A stretch of 64,000 nucleotides of DNA from Typhlomys cinereus (lineage: Eukaryota; Chordata; Mammalia; Rodentia; Platacanthomyidae): assembly GCA_023101885.1 (NCBI GenBank), contig JALPQD010000406.1:1302001-1366000 (forward strand). Reading direction: 5' to 3'. Below the pieces are notes generated by a model. That model did no database searches. It was not told the DNA's origin and saw nothing but the letters and a program-made list of their open reading frames with translations. Shown here piece by piece: positions 24,298-36,574 of this stretch. How positions within the stretch are numbered: position 1 is the first letter of the stretch; every line of letters starts with the position of its first letter. A program made the translations under genes and the position numbers.

Positions 24298-24311
24298 AAG
24301 ATTATGTCTCA

Positions 24312-25239
24312 CAAATTTACATCTCCATTTTTTTCACTTCTCCATTTTATATCACATAGTTGGAAATTCTTAGATTAAGAATCCTTTGGATTGGGTGTCA
24401 GTAAATAATTGTGAACAGAAAATTTAAATTCTAAGTTTTGTGTGTGTGTGTGTTTGTGCATCCCAAGATAAACTCAACTATTGAAAATAAAACATTGGAT
24501 AATATTTTAAAATATAAGTAAGTGTGATTTCCAGAAAAGTGAGGAAGTTTTGAAAATATTGTCTTTTCAGATTATTTCTGGCTAATGTCCAACATCGGCA
24601 AATCTATTCATGAAAGTGATGAAATTCGGCAAACATAATTGAAAGACTATCGTGAAAGATTTTTGATCCCAAACTCCATAAATTCTGAAAGGAATGTAAA
24701 CAATTGTAATAAATCTCTCTATTTGATTCAACATTTGCTATAATTTCTCATTTGGCATGACTGTTCACACTGTAACTACATACAATATGAATGAAACAGA
24801 ATTCCTTGTACTTTTAGTAAAACAAAATTTACACAGTAAACAAAAATTAAAAGAGGTATAGAATGTTTTAAATGATCTAATGAAAATATCCTTTTAGTTG
24901 GGGACCAACCCAAGTTATTTGGTAGGTATTTTATTGGCAAATCCTTATTGATCCCTGAAGTGTTTCAGATGGTCTGCAAGGTTCACATAACAGAGCCAGG
25001 AATGAGACAGTGCATTCCTGTGAGGATTACTGTTTAGAGGCAATAAATGAATCAGCCTGCCAGATTCTTTCCATCTGGGAATTTAGGAACAACAGGTTTC
25101 TTGCTTAGAACGCCATGGGACTTTGCCTCAAATGCTACACATCTAAATAATTTCTATGATATGTTTGGGGATGGGCCTTTAATCTTTTAATGAAAATGCA
25201 GAATGGGAAATCAGGTGTGCGTGTGTGGGGAAATGATTC
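24312..25239. other. Unique AT-rich DNA
   Basis: A short TG repeat lies at 24438-24455. No family recognised otherwise. Confidence 0.45.
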
Positions 25240-26350
25240 CACATTACTTCTGCACTGTGGCAAACTAGCCAAATCCTTACAGTAATTGCAGATCATGATA
25301 AATGCTGTGGAGCAATGGGAGATTGTGCAGCGTGTAGAAGAATAATAGAGAATCAAAGTTGTCAGCGGGTGTTTCTCAAAAGCAACGAGGAGGCTGCACT
25401 CGGTGGCTCCACTAAGAAGATTCAAAAGCTCTCCATGCTCCTTGGATCACCTAGGAAAGGACTACCTTCCAACTGTCAGAGACATTTAGAAGTGCTAAGC
25501 AACCTTCCACTGTGATGGGATGCTGTGCTCATTCAAGGGAGACAGGGTCCAGAAATAAAAAGAAGTGCACTGAAAGAAAAGGAGAGTACACCACCTTAGG
25601 AGGTTTCAGACAGCTCTCCACAGGTCCTACAGCAGCTTGTCCGTGGAGGTCTACACTTCTTTAAAAAAAAAATGTTTCCAGTCTTATTATTATTATCGTT
25701 ATTTCTGTCTGCTGGGCCCTGTCATAATTCGTGAATCAGAGGAGATTTTCCTTTGTTCATTGACTTATTATGCTAATTCAGTTGCTCAACAAGTATTTGT
25801 TGTAAAAATGGGTGATGGGTTTAAAAAAAAAAAAAAAGAACAGGACACAGTGTTTTAAGAATGAGACATGAAAGTCAGCCTGACAAGTCCCCAAACAGTA
25901 ACTTCTGATGAGTCCCAAAGCAATAAGGGCTGGACCTTGGAGGTTGGTTAATTGGCAGAAGCTTCCTACCAAGGATTGCTGCTGGGGTCGCTTCCATGGA
26001 AAGGGTATTTTGAGTACGAAGAGGCAAAGGGGCATGAAACCAGTGAGCACACATTGCAAAGCCACACGCCCTAGCTTGGCTCTAAAATAAAGCTCCGATG
26101 ATTATCATGATGCGTGAAAATATATGTGCTTATTAGCTCTCCTCTTTTACATCCTAAGCAAGGATGTGTTTGTCACTGTTTCATGAGATGACAAGCTCAT
26201 TTCAATGCAGCTCAAGTTTTATGCTCAGCATTCATGGCATTATTTTGCTCTGTTACATTGATGCTGACAGATGCTTGGTTTATATTTAACCTAAAGGTGG
26301 CATTTATAACTGCAAAGACTTTTAATTATCATGGAGCTGCAAACATATAG
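25240..26350. other. Repeat-poor block, candidate conserved non-coding DNA
   Basis: No transposon is recognisable over about 1.1 kb apart from short A-runs near 25661 and 25820. 25240-25520 keeps CpGs (25329, 25365, 25386, 25400), and 26100-26345 has a compact repeat-free composition ending in 'acttttaattatcatggagc'. Frames of 95 and 96 codons on minus and 66 on plus overlap each other and lack coding character. Function is unproven. Confidence 0.25.
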
Positions 26351-26748
26351 GATTCTATTCCAAGGAAGGCTGGCTTACTTGTGCATCTTCTATACAAAAT
26401 ATCAAATACAAAGTAAACTTTAAAGAAAAATAAAAGAGACAAGAATCAGGAACTGTTTTATTAAGAAAGAAAATTAGCAGTAATACATGTGGATTTTCTG
26501 AAGAAAAAACAGTGTAACAGCTTCAGAACTATTTCCAAAGGATATCGTGGTGATTTTATTCTTAACCTGGTCCTAGACATTAACTGGAGGTGACATGTGG
26601 AATGTAAAATTGCTTTCACTACAATAATAAAAACACCGAGGACAAGTGATGGGCTAGGCGCCCCTATGAAGTTCTGATCAGCAGGGATCCCATGTTTTGA
26701 GCAGCACACTGAGGAGCTTGCCCCTTCACAAGTTTCCTTCTATTCTGT
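26351..26748. other. Unique AT-rich DNA
   Basis: No feature recognised. An 82-codon minus frame has no domain-like character. Confidence 0.4.
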
Positions 26749-26790
26749 CAAAAAAAAAAAAAAAAAAAAAAAAAACAGAAAAAAAAAACA
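26749..26790. repeat. Poly-A tract
   Basis: About 25 consecutive A, then 'cag' and a further A run. I could not identify a retroelement body 5' of it, so it is recorded as simple sequence. Confidence 0.9.
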
Positions 26791-26964
26791 CTGGGGTCCC
26801 CAAGACCAGCTTCTTCTGTGAAAAGAAAAATTACTGGAGAGAAATTTTCAAATGGAATGACCTAAGAGCAAAGATCTTTATTTCTGATTTTATTTGCTCT
26901 TCTTTTTGTATCAAATTTGAAGGCTTTAGAATTTTTTCTTATTGCTCTGTCACATGAGGCTGAA

Positions 26965-27033
26965 GAAGTAAACCACAGGTCTCAGCTCATGCTAGAGAAA
27001 TTCTCTTCCACTGAGCTATCCCTCTGTCATTTC
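26965..27033 (-). mobile_element. ID-like SINE relic, minus strand
   Basis: 'cagctcatgctagagaaatt' followed by 'ctcttccactgagctatccc' on plus is the reverse complement of an ID/tRNA-Ala-type head ('gggatagctcagtggaagag...'). About 70 bp, with no tail visible. Confidence 0.5.
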
Positions 27034-27648
27034 ACAAGATTTGGGAGAGCTTTATGTTGATTACAATAAGTATCTAGGGGGAAGTTTGTTAACATCTGTC
27101 CTGATGTTTGAAAACTTACAGACATAAGAATGACAATAATGGGATGGTTTTTAAAAACTATGAAGAAAATGGGATTTCATTTAATCTGGTGTTGGCTAAC
27201 TAGGTAACTAGGTAACACATAGGTTAACACCATGGCAAATAAATATTTGGTTACACAGCAGCACAAGTGTCAGTTTGATGTATTATTCAGTTAATTTGAT
27301 AATCCAGTTAATCTGATTCAAATTATAATTTAAACATCTTCTCTATCATGTGCTTAGTCCTTTTTCGACTAATCAAAATCCTTTAAAGAAAAAAAAAAAA
27401 AGATAGACGTTCAATGGGGCCAGGAATCCGGTCTCCACAACACAACATTAGAAAGTCTCTACAGACGGAAAGCATCCTGGATGGTAAATAGCTCCACAGG
27501 CTCTACCCTCCTCCTTTCTCTCTAATTATATCTATATCCATGTCATCCTTTTCTCCTAGTGTTTTTGACACAAAGCTTCCTAATTGCTATGTCTTCATTA
27601 TTGAAAAGTATTCTAGATCAGATTTTTCATTAGAATTTTTTTTTCTTC
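27034..27648. other. Unique AT-rich DNA
   Basis: An A-run lies at 27388-27401. Nothing else recognised. Confidence 0.45.
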
Positions 27649-27660
27649 AAAATTTACTTT

Positions 27661-27692
27661 TTTTTTTTATTATTTATTCAATTGTGCGTGTG

Positions 27693-27726
<34 letters not shown>

Positions 27727-27926
27727 ATTCGGGAACCACCATGGACCGCCTCCACCTCCTTCTTGTTTACTCTGCCGGGGGATTCACAGGCTCCGCCCTA
27801 CCAGGATCAGAAACACAGGCCGCCCCCGCTTCTGGCCGGCGTCTATAGGTGGGGTCTAGGATCTGAACTCAGGACCTTCCGCTTGCAAGGCACAGGCTTA
27901 ACCCTTGAGCTACCTCTCCAGCCCCC
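27661..27926 (-). mobile_element. B2-like SINE, young, minus strand
   Basis: On plus: a T-run, the reverse complement of CAATTGAATAAATA at 27671-27684, a (GT)n run at 27695-27723, the body ('gaattcgggaaccaccatgg', 'tctgccgggggattcacagg'), and the tRNA-like head ('ttaacccttgagctacctct', 27899-27918). CpGs are numerous (about 10), which suggests a recent insertion. Flanks AAAATTTACTTTTT (27649-) and CAAACTAACTTTTT (27927-27940) look like a degraded target duplication. Confidence 0.88.
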
Positions 27927-27940
27927 CAAACTAACTTTTT

Positions 27941-28574
27941 ATGTTCACTCAGTGCAGTAATTGTGACTCAAGGTACAATCTCTTCTTGTCCTCTAATTTT
28001 TTTCTTTTGGTTTATGTATTATGCAGAAGAGATGCTGACACAGCCCTTTATTTTTGATCTTGTAAATGTGAGGATGACCCTCTTCCTACCACCAGCCTAA
28101 ATATCAATTCAATCTTTATTCAAAGCACATTTGTATTCATTAAGATCACATTCCTGACTTCCACACCCGACAATAGACATTAATGCACCTTTCTATCTAA
28201 TCATTGGTGAATAAAGGTCACAGATCCCTCTCCAAAACTTCCTGAAACAGTTTTTCATAGAAAGAATTGAAATTTGCCTAGGTGTATTTCAAATCCAAAT
28301 TTTGCTTTATTTTTTAGATTTTTAAATCTCATATCAAAAATATAAACTGATTACAGATTTTCTTATTACTTGATTTAGGCTGCTATCATATGTCAGTCTT
28401 CAGGACAGGGGCTGAAAAGTGCTAATTGTCACTCTAGTGCAAGGGCAAACTTACTTCTGTAACATCACAGTATGAGATCTGGACTGGGAAATTGTTTTAT
28501 GCAGTCATGACAATCTGAATGTGGATTCCCACCTCTTACTTGAAAGAAAGCTGTGTGGACACAGCAGGCATGAA
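27941..28574. other. Unique AT-rich DNA
   Basis: Nothing recognised. Confidence 0.45.
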
Positions 28575-28835
28575 ACAGCCAGGCTTGGCACCTTTTAGCT
28601 GTAATCCTAGTATTACAGGGTTGAAGACAGACAAATCCAAGAACTCAATTACCAACTAGCCTAACTAACTGGCAAGCTTCAGGTTAAAAATTCCTGCTTC
28701 AAAATATCAGGTGAAGAGTGATGCAAGAAGATAACAGATATCAGCATGTGTGTGAATATGCAAAGATCCATGCATAGAAAAATACACATGTATATACATA
28801 TACATACATACATCCATGTATATGCATGTACAAGC
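28575..28835 (+). mobile_element. B4/RSINE1-like SINE, 5' truncated
   Basis: The B1-like middle 'ccaggcttggcacc', 'gctgtaatcctagtattaca' and 'aactagcctaactaactggc' is followed by 'gtgatgcaagaagataacag' and a tail of TATACATA/CATACA repeats (28784-28831). The order follows RSINE1/B4 without its tRNA-like head. Confidence 0.55.
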
Positions 28836-29044
28836 AGATTAAGTTTCTGCATCCTAATTCTTTCCTTCATTTTACTATTTTCCTCCTTTCAACAATCTAC
28901 TCTGACCTTTCATATATGCCCATTTCACATAATATTTATACATTCCCTGGCTTGTAAGCTTGTTTGGATAACAACATTTGTCACAATATAGTGAGCAAGA
29001 AAATAAAACAGGTCAAATTTATAAAAATATGAATATACTTAAAT
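28836..29044. other. Unique AT-rich DNA
   Basis: Nothing recognised. Confidence 0.4.
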
Positions 29045-29260
29045 ACTTACCTATTAGGCACCATTCTAATTATCTGATATGCTTTACCTGATTTAATTCC
29101 TAATATACTTATAAACTTTATCTTTATTTTAGCAATGAGAAGGCAGAAAAGAAACACATTAATTTGCACAAGAACTGAGCTAATAAGTGGTTAAGCCAGG
29201 ATTTAAACTTGAAGATGTCTGATTTCAAACCTTACACACTCAGCCACATTAATAGGCAGG
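29045..29260 (+). mobile_element. MIR SINE
   Basis: Near 29135-29250: 'gaaacacattaatttgcaca', 'agctaataagtggttaagcc', 'aggatttaaacttgaag' and 'tttcaaaccttacacactca' track the MIR core and 3' part ('aagtgacttgcccaagg', 'gctagtaagtggcagagccgg', 'gattcgaacccagg'). Ancient and diverged. Confidence 0.65.
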
Positions 29261-30967
29261 ACAAAATATACTTTGAGTATGAAATGTGTTTTAACCCTAC
29301 AACCTTTTTCTTGCAAGCTTTTATAAAATGACTTTAACACTAAGCAATAAAATATTGGAATGAATTAAAAAGTGTTTTTTTTTTCTTATACTAAAAAGCA
29401 TGGTTTCTGAAGGAAAATATTGAGATTTTGTTTTCTTTTTCTTCAGGACAGCAATTCAACAGTGATTGAACTTTTGGCAGAGTTCACAGCAAAAATCCTC
29501 TAAGAAGGGTCTGTCTAGCTCCTTGCCTAAACATGCTCTGGACTGAGGGCCCTGGTAGAGACAAGCATTCTTGTGGTGACAGACACATAATGAATGAACC
29601 CTTCTAAATAGACAAAGATATGGGATTACCAGCTAAGGTCTCTGTAGGAATCCATTCTCTAAACATGGATAAGAGAAATATTTGAAATTTCATTGTCATT
29701 GTAAATTTGAAACATCATTTTAAAATAAATATGAATGAAAACGGTACACTATGTTCCAAGATACAACCTAAGTTATGAGATTAGAAATGTCACCATAGTA
29801 GAAACAGAAATATTTGGCTACTGGATGTGTTAAATACCAGATTTCAGTGTAGACTTGAAATAGCCTGTTTTATCTACTTCAGAGCATTTGAGACTGGGTT
29901 AGAGATATGATGTCACCCTCCTGTAAAAGCAAAACTTTATCAATTATTTTAAAAATAATGATCACAGACTAAAAATGTTTATAATTTGATTATAAAGTGA
30001 GAAGAATACCATAAAACAAAAAAACTTATAGGTACTTTTAATATATCAAAGGAACTTTGGTGCTCTCCATTAAAGAAAATAGTTTAATGTTCTCTAAACA
30101 TTATAAATAGCATATAAATGAGATTTGTTATTTGGATACTATTAGGCTAAAGCACAAAAGTGAGCTTTATATGTTTTCTAAGTTTTAAATGATAACAGGC
30201 AAGCTGCAAATACATGATATTTCCATAGTTTTCTTTTTACAATGGAGAAATTAAAACAACTTTTTGTTTTAAGTTATTTGGTCAAGCTCAGCCCAGAACA
30301 ATGTATCTTGTATATCATGAAGGTTATTTTTTCTCATAATTTAAAGTATTCAAGATCTCTTAGTAAACATATATAAACGCCTTCACCAACCAATATTAAA
30401 TGTAAATAATTAACAAAAATTAAAAATAAACTAATATAATGGACAAATAAATAGCAAAAATCACCATTTGTACCCATGCCCCTTCCACTTATTTAATATT
30501 CTCTTTCCTTTGGTGAAATGAGATTTCTTGAATATAAATAATATCAAATACAGAGTGCCAAGTGGAAAGACTGGTTTGTAAACTCATCACACAACTGTTG
30601 TAATAGTAAGGCAATGTTTGGAACATTTCCAACAGCAAATTTTAAAAAATGCTATAATAACATTCACAGGAATGGCATGATGTCAATATTAGGCTCAATT
30701 ATAATTATGCCTTTCCTTTGTCTTTATTTGTTTTCAGAAAATTGAAATCACATTGAAGTTTCCTGAAGCTTAATTTGTCTTTGGATATAAGCTGAAACAG
30801 ACAAAAAAAGGATGGCTACTCTTTGAAATACTAAATGATTTGTGTGATTGTTTCTGATTTAACAATCTAGTTCATCCCAAGGCAGACAATAATTCCAACC
30901 CTGTTATTCAGTATGTTCAACTGTTCTTATTGAATGGCTGGTCATCTGGAGTTGAGTTTTTGAAAAC
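29261..30967. other. Unique AT-rich DNA
   Basis: No family or exon recognised over 1.7 kb. Confidence 0.5.
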
Positions 30968-31178
30968 AAACTGGATCAGTGAGATTGCTCAGTATGTAGT
31001 AACACTTGCTTCTAACACTGACAACCTGACTTTAGATCTCTGAATATACATGCTGGAAGGAGAGAATCAAGTCTGATGAACTTCCCATTGACCTCCATAA
31101 GTTTGTTGTGATACATGTGCTCAACTCACACACACATATATGCATGCTTACACACAAATAAAGAGTGTAAGACAAACA
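30968..31178 (+). mobile_element. B3-like SINE
   Basis: The head 'ctggatcagtgagattgctc', a worn B box ('cctgactttagatctctga'), 'acttcccattgacctccata', then a CACACACACATATATGCATGC tail part and 'caaataaagag'. The order fits B3 and it is moderately diverged. Confidence 0.6.
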
Positions 31179-32279
31179 TCCATGTAAAAATGAGTTCTAA
31201 TTGAGAGTAAATGTCTAGTAATATCTTGAAATTCTGAAGTTGGTTAAAGATTTCTCAAGTAATTTAAAATTTCATAAAGCATTTTCAAGGTTAAAGTCCA
31301 AGTCAGCCTTATATTTTATAAAAACAAATCAAAAGGCACTGCAGGCTCAATTAATTTGAGAAATATTTGTTTCAAAAGCAAAGGAATATAATTAAGTCTT
31401 TATCTCAACCCCTTGAGGGAGCTCTATGCTTCTGGACAAACTGCTATTAAGTTTACAGCCAAAGAACTGGAGAACAAATCACAAGGGCGTGTAAAGGGAT
31501 TGGCTAAACTAGGTGGATGAATTCACCTCCCATTGGATTTAGGAGGCCTGACTCCAAACTCGAGGGTGGCATTTCACATCTTCGAAATCATGCTGCTTAT
31601 TGTACAGAATTCCATATGTGTCTGCATGATGTTACCATTCATTCTACTTTTTCTCTCTTATTAATGTCAACCAATGAACAATCTTGTAACAGTTCATATT
31701 AAATATGCATTTGCAGACTGACTTGCCATATATAATGCATTATTTGTCACAGCATTACTAATGAGTATCTATTTCAAAACTTTTGAAAATGAATATTAAG
31801 ATGAGGGTTTTCACAAATTACATTGTGGTAAAGAATGAAAACAATAGTTATATTCCATGCATAAAAATGTCAGTCACAATATTTTTACATTTTCTAATAT
31901 TTGGTTTTATTGTTATTTATTTTATTCTGGAGACTAAATGAACAACACTTTTATATAGAAGTGTCCTTTTTTAAAAAAAAATAAGCTATTGCATTCAATA
32001 GCATGTGAGTGTTTTGTCTTCTCAGCATAATTTGCTGTGAAAGGTGTGTGTAGGGGTTTCTCTGTGTTAGAAATTCTCTCTGCCCTCTAGCTAAGTTTGC
32101 TTCAGTGGAAATGAGATCCTGACCACTGGGCTGATGAATGTACACATAACTGACTTGTTCAATTCTAATTTAATTCTGGAGATCTGTCTCCTTTATGACT
32201 TTAATTTTTCTGACATGAAAACATTCTATCTTTTCAGGCTTCTTCTGCTTCTGTAGGAGAGAAGTATTCCTTGGTGAGG

Positions 32280-32280
<1 letters not shown>
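31179..32280. other. Unique AT-rich DNA
   Basis: No family recognised. Confidence 0.45.

Positions 32281-32322
<42 letters not shown>
32281..32322. repeat. (AT)n microsatellite
   Basis: About 19 AT units. The YIYIYI run in the minus-strand frame is its translation. Confidence 0.95.
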
Positions 32323-32327
<5 letters not shown>

Positions 32328-32773
32328 AAAACAGCAAGGATTCAGCAATAAACCATCTCACAAAACCAATTTTCATATTGGCAGAAAAACACAAGAACTC
32401 CAAATAACCATAACTTGAAACTATGGCAGATTCTTGGCAGTGTATGATGTGATATTATTAATGAAAACTTTTACCACATACTGTGCATCTTTTAACTTCA
32501 GGAGACTTGAATTTTTCACATACACAACAGCATAAAAGTATAACAGACCAAAAGAAAGAAATCACAAGTTCCATTCTGTGCAAACACAGAATTTCAACGT
32601 TTGTGAATACTGTTGAACTGAAACAGAGACAAGGAGGTATTTATTTCAATTTTCTATTGCCAGGGGAAAAATGAGAAAAATGTGTGACTCTCTGGGTTCC
32701 TTTCTACATTAAATCTTGCTAAACCTTGATGACCATAGTGGCTTGGTTATCAGGCTAAATAAATAATCTCTTT
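32323..32773. other. Unique AT-rich DNA
   Basis: Nothing recognised. Confidence 0.4.
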
Positions 32774-32788
32774 AAAACTGAAGTCTTG

Positions 32789-33038
32789 GAGCTGGAGAGA
32801 TGGCTAAGGGGTTAAGCCTCTGCCTTGCAAGCAGAGGGTCCTGAGTTTGGAACCCTAGATCCAACATATAAATGCTGGGCGGAAGCGGGGGCAGTCTACG
32901 TTTCTGGTCCCGATGGGAGGAGCCTGTGAATCCCGGGGCAGAGCAAAAGAGCAAGTAGAAGCAGTTTACGATAATTCCCGAATTCACCCTTGATTCTACA
33001 CATACACACACACACACACACATACATACACGCACATG

Positions 33039-33080
<42 letters not shown>

Positions 33081-33095
33081 TGAATAAATAATAAA
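32789..33095 (+). mobile_element. B2-like SINE, young, with perfect target duplication
   Basis: Head 'gagctggagagatggctaag', B box 'ggtcctgagtttggaaccc', body with 'gaagcgggggcagtctacg' and 'ggggcagagcaaaagag', CA-rich tract (33000-33078) and the tail motif CAATTGAATAAATA (33077-33090). AAAACTGAAGTCTTG occurs exactly at 32774-32788 and 33096-33110. The 116-codon minus frame with VCVC runs is the antisense of this element, not a gene. Confidence 0.92.
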
Positions 33096-33110
33096 AAAAC
33101 TGAAGTCTTG

Positions 33111-33690
33111 CTTACATTTCATATCACATATATTTTGCTAAAGTATGATGATATACTCAGAATAAATATACCATACTGTAGATGTCTTATTTTGCTAGTT
33201 GTATACATGGTTTATTCTACCTTGTAAAATAAAAAAAATTGAACCATTCATTTTCCTAAAATTTTATTGAGCCTATGATTATGGATCAGTCGAACATTGA
33301 TATGGGAAACAGAGAACACTGTCTCTATTTAGAGATACTTTGATATTACAGTAACATGGCACTTTTTCTGTTTAACTTCTTCGACTTTCTTTATTCTTCC
33401 TATCATATAAAATATGCCTTTTATTCATTTTTTCTTTCTCTAGGCATACAATTTTTATTCTCTTTGAAGCTGATTTTTTCATAACTATTAAAAATCTATT
33501 GTTCCTTAAGCTTAGCAATGCATTGACATTAAGGTCTTCTATCTCTAGAGTATCAAAATGTATTTAAGGGAAAATGTAAAGAAGGATACTCTGTCTTAAT
33601 GCACTTTGCTACCCTTTTTTTTCAGGTAGACATGCTGGACTAATTACACACACACAGTTGTATAAGGAAATGAATCATGTGATGAGACCA
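33111..33690. other. Unique AT-rich DNA
   Basis: Nothing recognised. Confidence 0.45.
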
Positions 33691-33866
33691 TATTATTTTC
33701 AAATGTTTCAAATTACTTCGAAAAGACACGAAATTAAAATTCACTGAGTGAACAGCAGTTCATGTTTTACAAGTCCTGAGGATCTTTTCTTTTTGTCTTC
33801 AACTAGTTTGATCCTAGCAAATTTTCTCAGCTTGGAGAAATACAGAAATGGGAGACATGAAAGATC
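33691..33866 (+). repeat. Local direct duplication, copy A
   Basis: This 176-bp segment recurs at 34768-34943 in the same orientation, 1,077 bp downstream. I count seven differences, all transitions, and no indel. It has no SINE head, A-tail or terminal repeats that I can recognise, so it looks like a local segmental duplication rather than a known transposon. Confidence 0.93.
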
Positions 33867-34767
33867 TTATGTTTTTTTCTTCAGGGGATAGTTTTTGTGG
33901 TGACAATTTTTTTCTGCTTTGTAGCTCACTTTTACTGCCCCGAACCAATGGATGCAAAATAAATCTGTGGGATACTGACAGGGCTAGATCTAGATTTTTA
34001 ATCATATATGAAATTTAACTTCCCTTTGTCCATAGAATGGCAATCCAGCAGTGACTATTAAAATGTTTCCAAAAGGTTTTCTTTAAGGATTTGACTAATA
34101 CGTGCTCTGGTACTAGAGATAAAACTCTTGAAATGAGTCTATTTTGCTAGTGAAAGTATTCTTAAAAGACAGCCATACACCATAACATCCAGAGTTGGAT
34201 CAAGGATGAACTTACATGTTTGCTCCTATAACACACACTATCTCACTTATTTATATGAGTCACTTCAGTTTTCTGTAAGCACAATCTGTGATAGTCATAT
34301 CACAATGACATTATCAAGCACTGAATTCTCATAAGTATCTCAACTTGGAGCAATGGCTGCATTGATAAGAAAATTCTTACATAAAATCTCTAGTTAATCT
34401 GGCTAGTATATCTCTCATGATAAAAATAGTTTACTGACCTGCTCAGGCTCACTCTTGTGGTTGCCGTGAATAGATCATAGTCAAAAACTTTTTTCAAACA
34501 AAACCCAAGTTTCTAGATATCGTTTGTGACTAATTTTCTACTTTTATTAATAGTAAAGCCCAAATACCAATCTTTGTTTTCTTATTATTTCAAGAGAAAT
34601 AACTTAACATAGAATGTTTTTCCTTAAATAACAGCAGATGCCAAATAGATATTGCTCAAATAAAAATTCAAGTAATTTTTAACAACTAAAGTTCATACTG
34701 AAACATATTCAGAGGTGAAGGTGACATTTTTTAAGAGAAGACGATTATGTTTTAAATATATTTTAAA
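33867..34767. other. Unique AT-rich DNA between duplication copies
   Basis: About 900 bp with no recognised repeat. It separates the two copies of the direct duplication and is not itself duplicated. Confidence 0.5.
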
Positions 34768-34943
34768 TATTATTTTCAAATGTTTCAAATCACTTTGAAA
34801 AGACATGAAATTAAAATTCACTGAGTGAACAGCAGTTCATGTTTTACAAGTCTTGAGGATCTTTTCTTTTTGTCTTCAACTAGTTTGATCCTAGCAAATT
34901 TTCTCAGCTTGGAGAAGTACAGAAGTGGGAGACATGAGAGATC
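34768..34943 (+). repeat. Local direct duplication, copy B
   Basis: Partner of 33691-33866 (169 of 176 positions identical by my count). Similarity begins abruptly at TATTATTTTC and ends at GATC in both copies. Downstream sequences are unrelated. Confidence 0.93.
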
Positions 34944-36574
34944 ATGTGGTTGTTTGTTTGTTTTCACTTAGAAATCATTAGAAATGCCCAACCAGAGCCT
35001 CCCTTCATATACTCTGCCTCTGAATCTGCATTCAGCAAGCACACAAGTGAGCCTTTGAACACTAGAGCTGAAGAGCCAGTGACCTAATTAATGACTTGAT
35101 TTTCTTTTTCCCTGCCCAAGTGACCCAAGGAGAAACAAACATCTTATATCTCTGCATGTGCTGGGGTACAAGGTGTGTGCTTTCACGGAATTGACTTGCT
35201 AGAACCACTCTGATACTAACAGGCACAAGACTATAGTAATGGTCATAAATCTCCAGAATGAGGCCACGGTCAGGGCAGAACAGAACTGGAATGCAGAGGA
35301 GTTGTGGCTCCATTGCGCTCGAGGGAGACATAAATATGCACACTGGAAGTGTATGTTTACAGACGCCTTGCAAGGAGCTGTAGGGGGCTGTGAGCACTAA
35401 CAGGGCAAGCATTCACCTCAGTTAGACTGAAGTCTTTGTAAAGCTGCAAAGGAGAACAGAAGAGTGTGTGGCCTCTTCTGCTACGAACTGGGCAGAGACT
35501 GCAGGTTCACTAAAAGCAACAACTACAAACCTTCAAAGGAAGAAACTTGACTTTATTTTTTTAAGGAAATAAATTTTATTACAGCTAATATCTCTCTGGA
35601 ATAAAAATTGATCTAAATATATAGCTTTGCAGAATCCATATAATAGAGCAGTATTTAGCAGCAGGCAACATGCGGGGTCAGGGGCTGAGGGGATCATTGT
35701 GACCTTTTCCTGGTGTTTCATAGATTACGAATTTATGTGCTGATGGAGGAGGACAGCTATTGGCCATTGCCTTTTTTTGAAGGTAGGAAAGCAAAAAAAA
35801 AAAAAAAAAAAAAAAAGGAGACAAGTGCTAATAAACAAATAGAATGAATCTGCAAATACATAGTACAGATGTAGCATGAAGGACCCAGAGTTCATTTGTT
35901 TTGCATGTGTGTAAATAAACACTGTTGCTGCTTGAACATTGGGGGCAACCTTTGTCTCCTGGCAAGCGTCTGCACATTTACTGAAAAAATAACAGACATA
36001 CAAACTCAGAATCATACATGTCCCACACAATCCTATTTTTTTTTAATCGTGAAATTCTACTCTGAAGATACTGAAGCCTTGGGTTATTGGAATAACACGG
36101 TTTAAGTTTGGCTCAAACTCACTAAAATACAAACTTTGACTTTGAAAGAAACTATGGTTCTGATTCTAAGTTTTAAGTACAAACAATGTTACTGTGATTT
36201 CTTTAGAATTCTAAAACACTAATATAATATAATAATTTTAAATAGTTTCTGAAGAAACTAATTTACAACTATAGTAGTGTTCAACTGTAACAGCTATTTG
36301 TACTTCTGGATAGCAGGTCGTATTAATGATTTTATTCTATAACATGATTGGTACAATGTTCATTACCATTATTAGTATCCATTTTTGTTTTTGTTATTAC
36401 TTTAATGCAAAGAGACAAAATCCTAGGTCTTCTGGCTGACCATCAGTGAAAGTCAGCATGCAAACACTCTATCCCCAGGGTCCTTTTATCAAGTTTCAAG
36501 TTTCACATTACTACTACTGTCTTCTGATATACCCTGGTTCGGAGGTATAGGAATCTCTTTTTAATTATCACTCT
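34944..36574. other. Unique DNA with one poly-A tract
   Basis: 34980-35500 is less AT-rich and holds a 116-codon minus-strand frame (35062-35412) without any motif I recognise. A poly-A run of about 24 lies at 35792-35815, with no retroelement body identified upstream. No gene is supported. Confidence 0.45.

Noticed and set aside
32772..33122. 116-codon minus-strand frame with VCVC runs
   Set aside because: It is the antisense reading of the B2-like SINE at 32789-33095 and its CA tract.
35062..35412. 116-codon minus-strand frame in less AT-rich DNA
   Set aside because: No motif, signal peptide or family resemblance, and no splice or retrocopy evidence. Frames of this length arise by chance in 64 kb.
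35792..35815. Poly-A tract as the tail of a processed pseudogene
   Set aside because: No mRNA-like sequence or target duplication could be found upstream. The same holds for 26749-26790 and 23908-23932.
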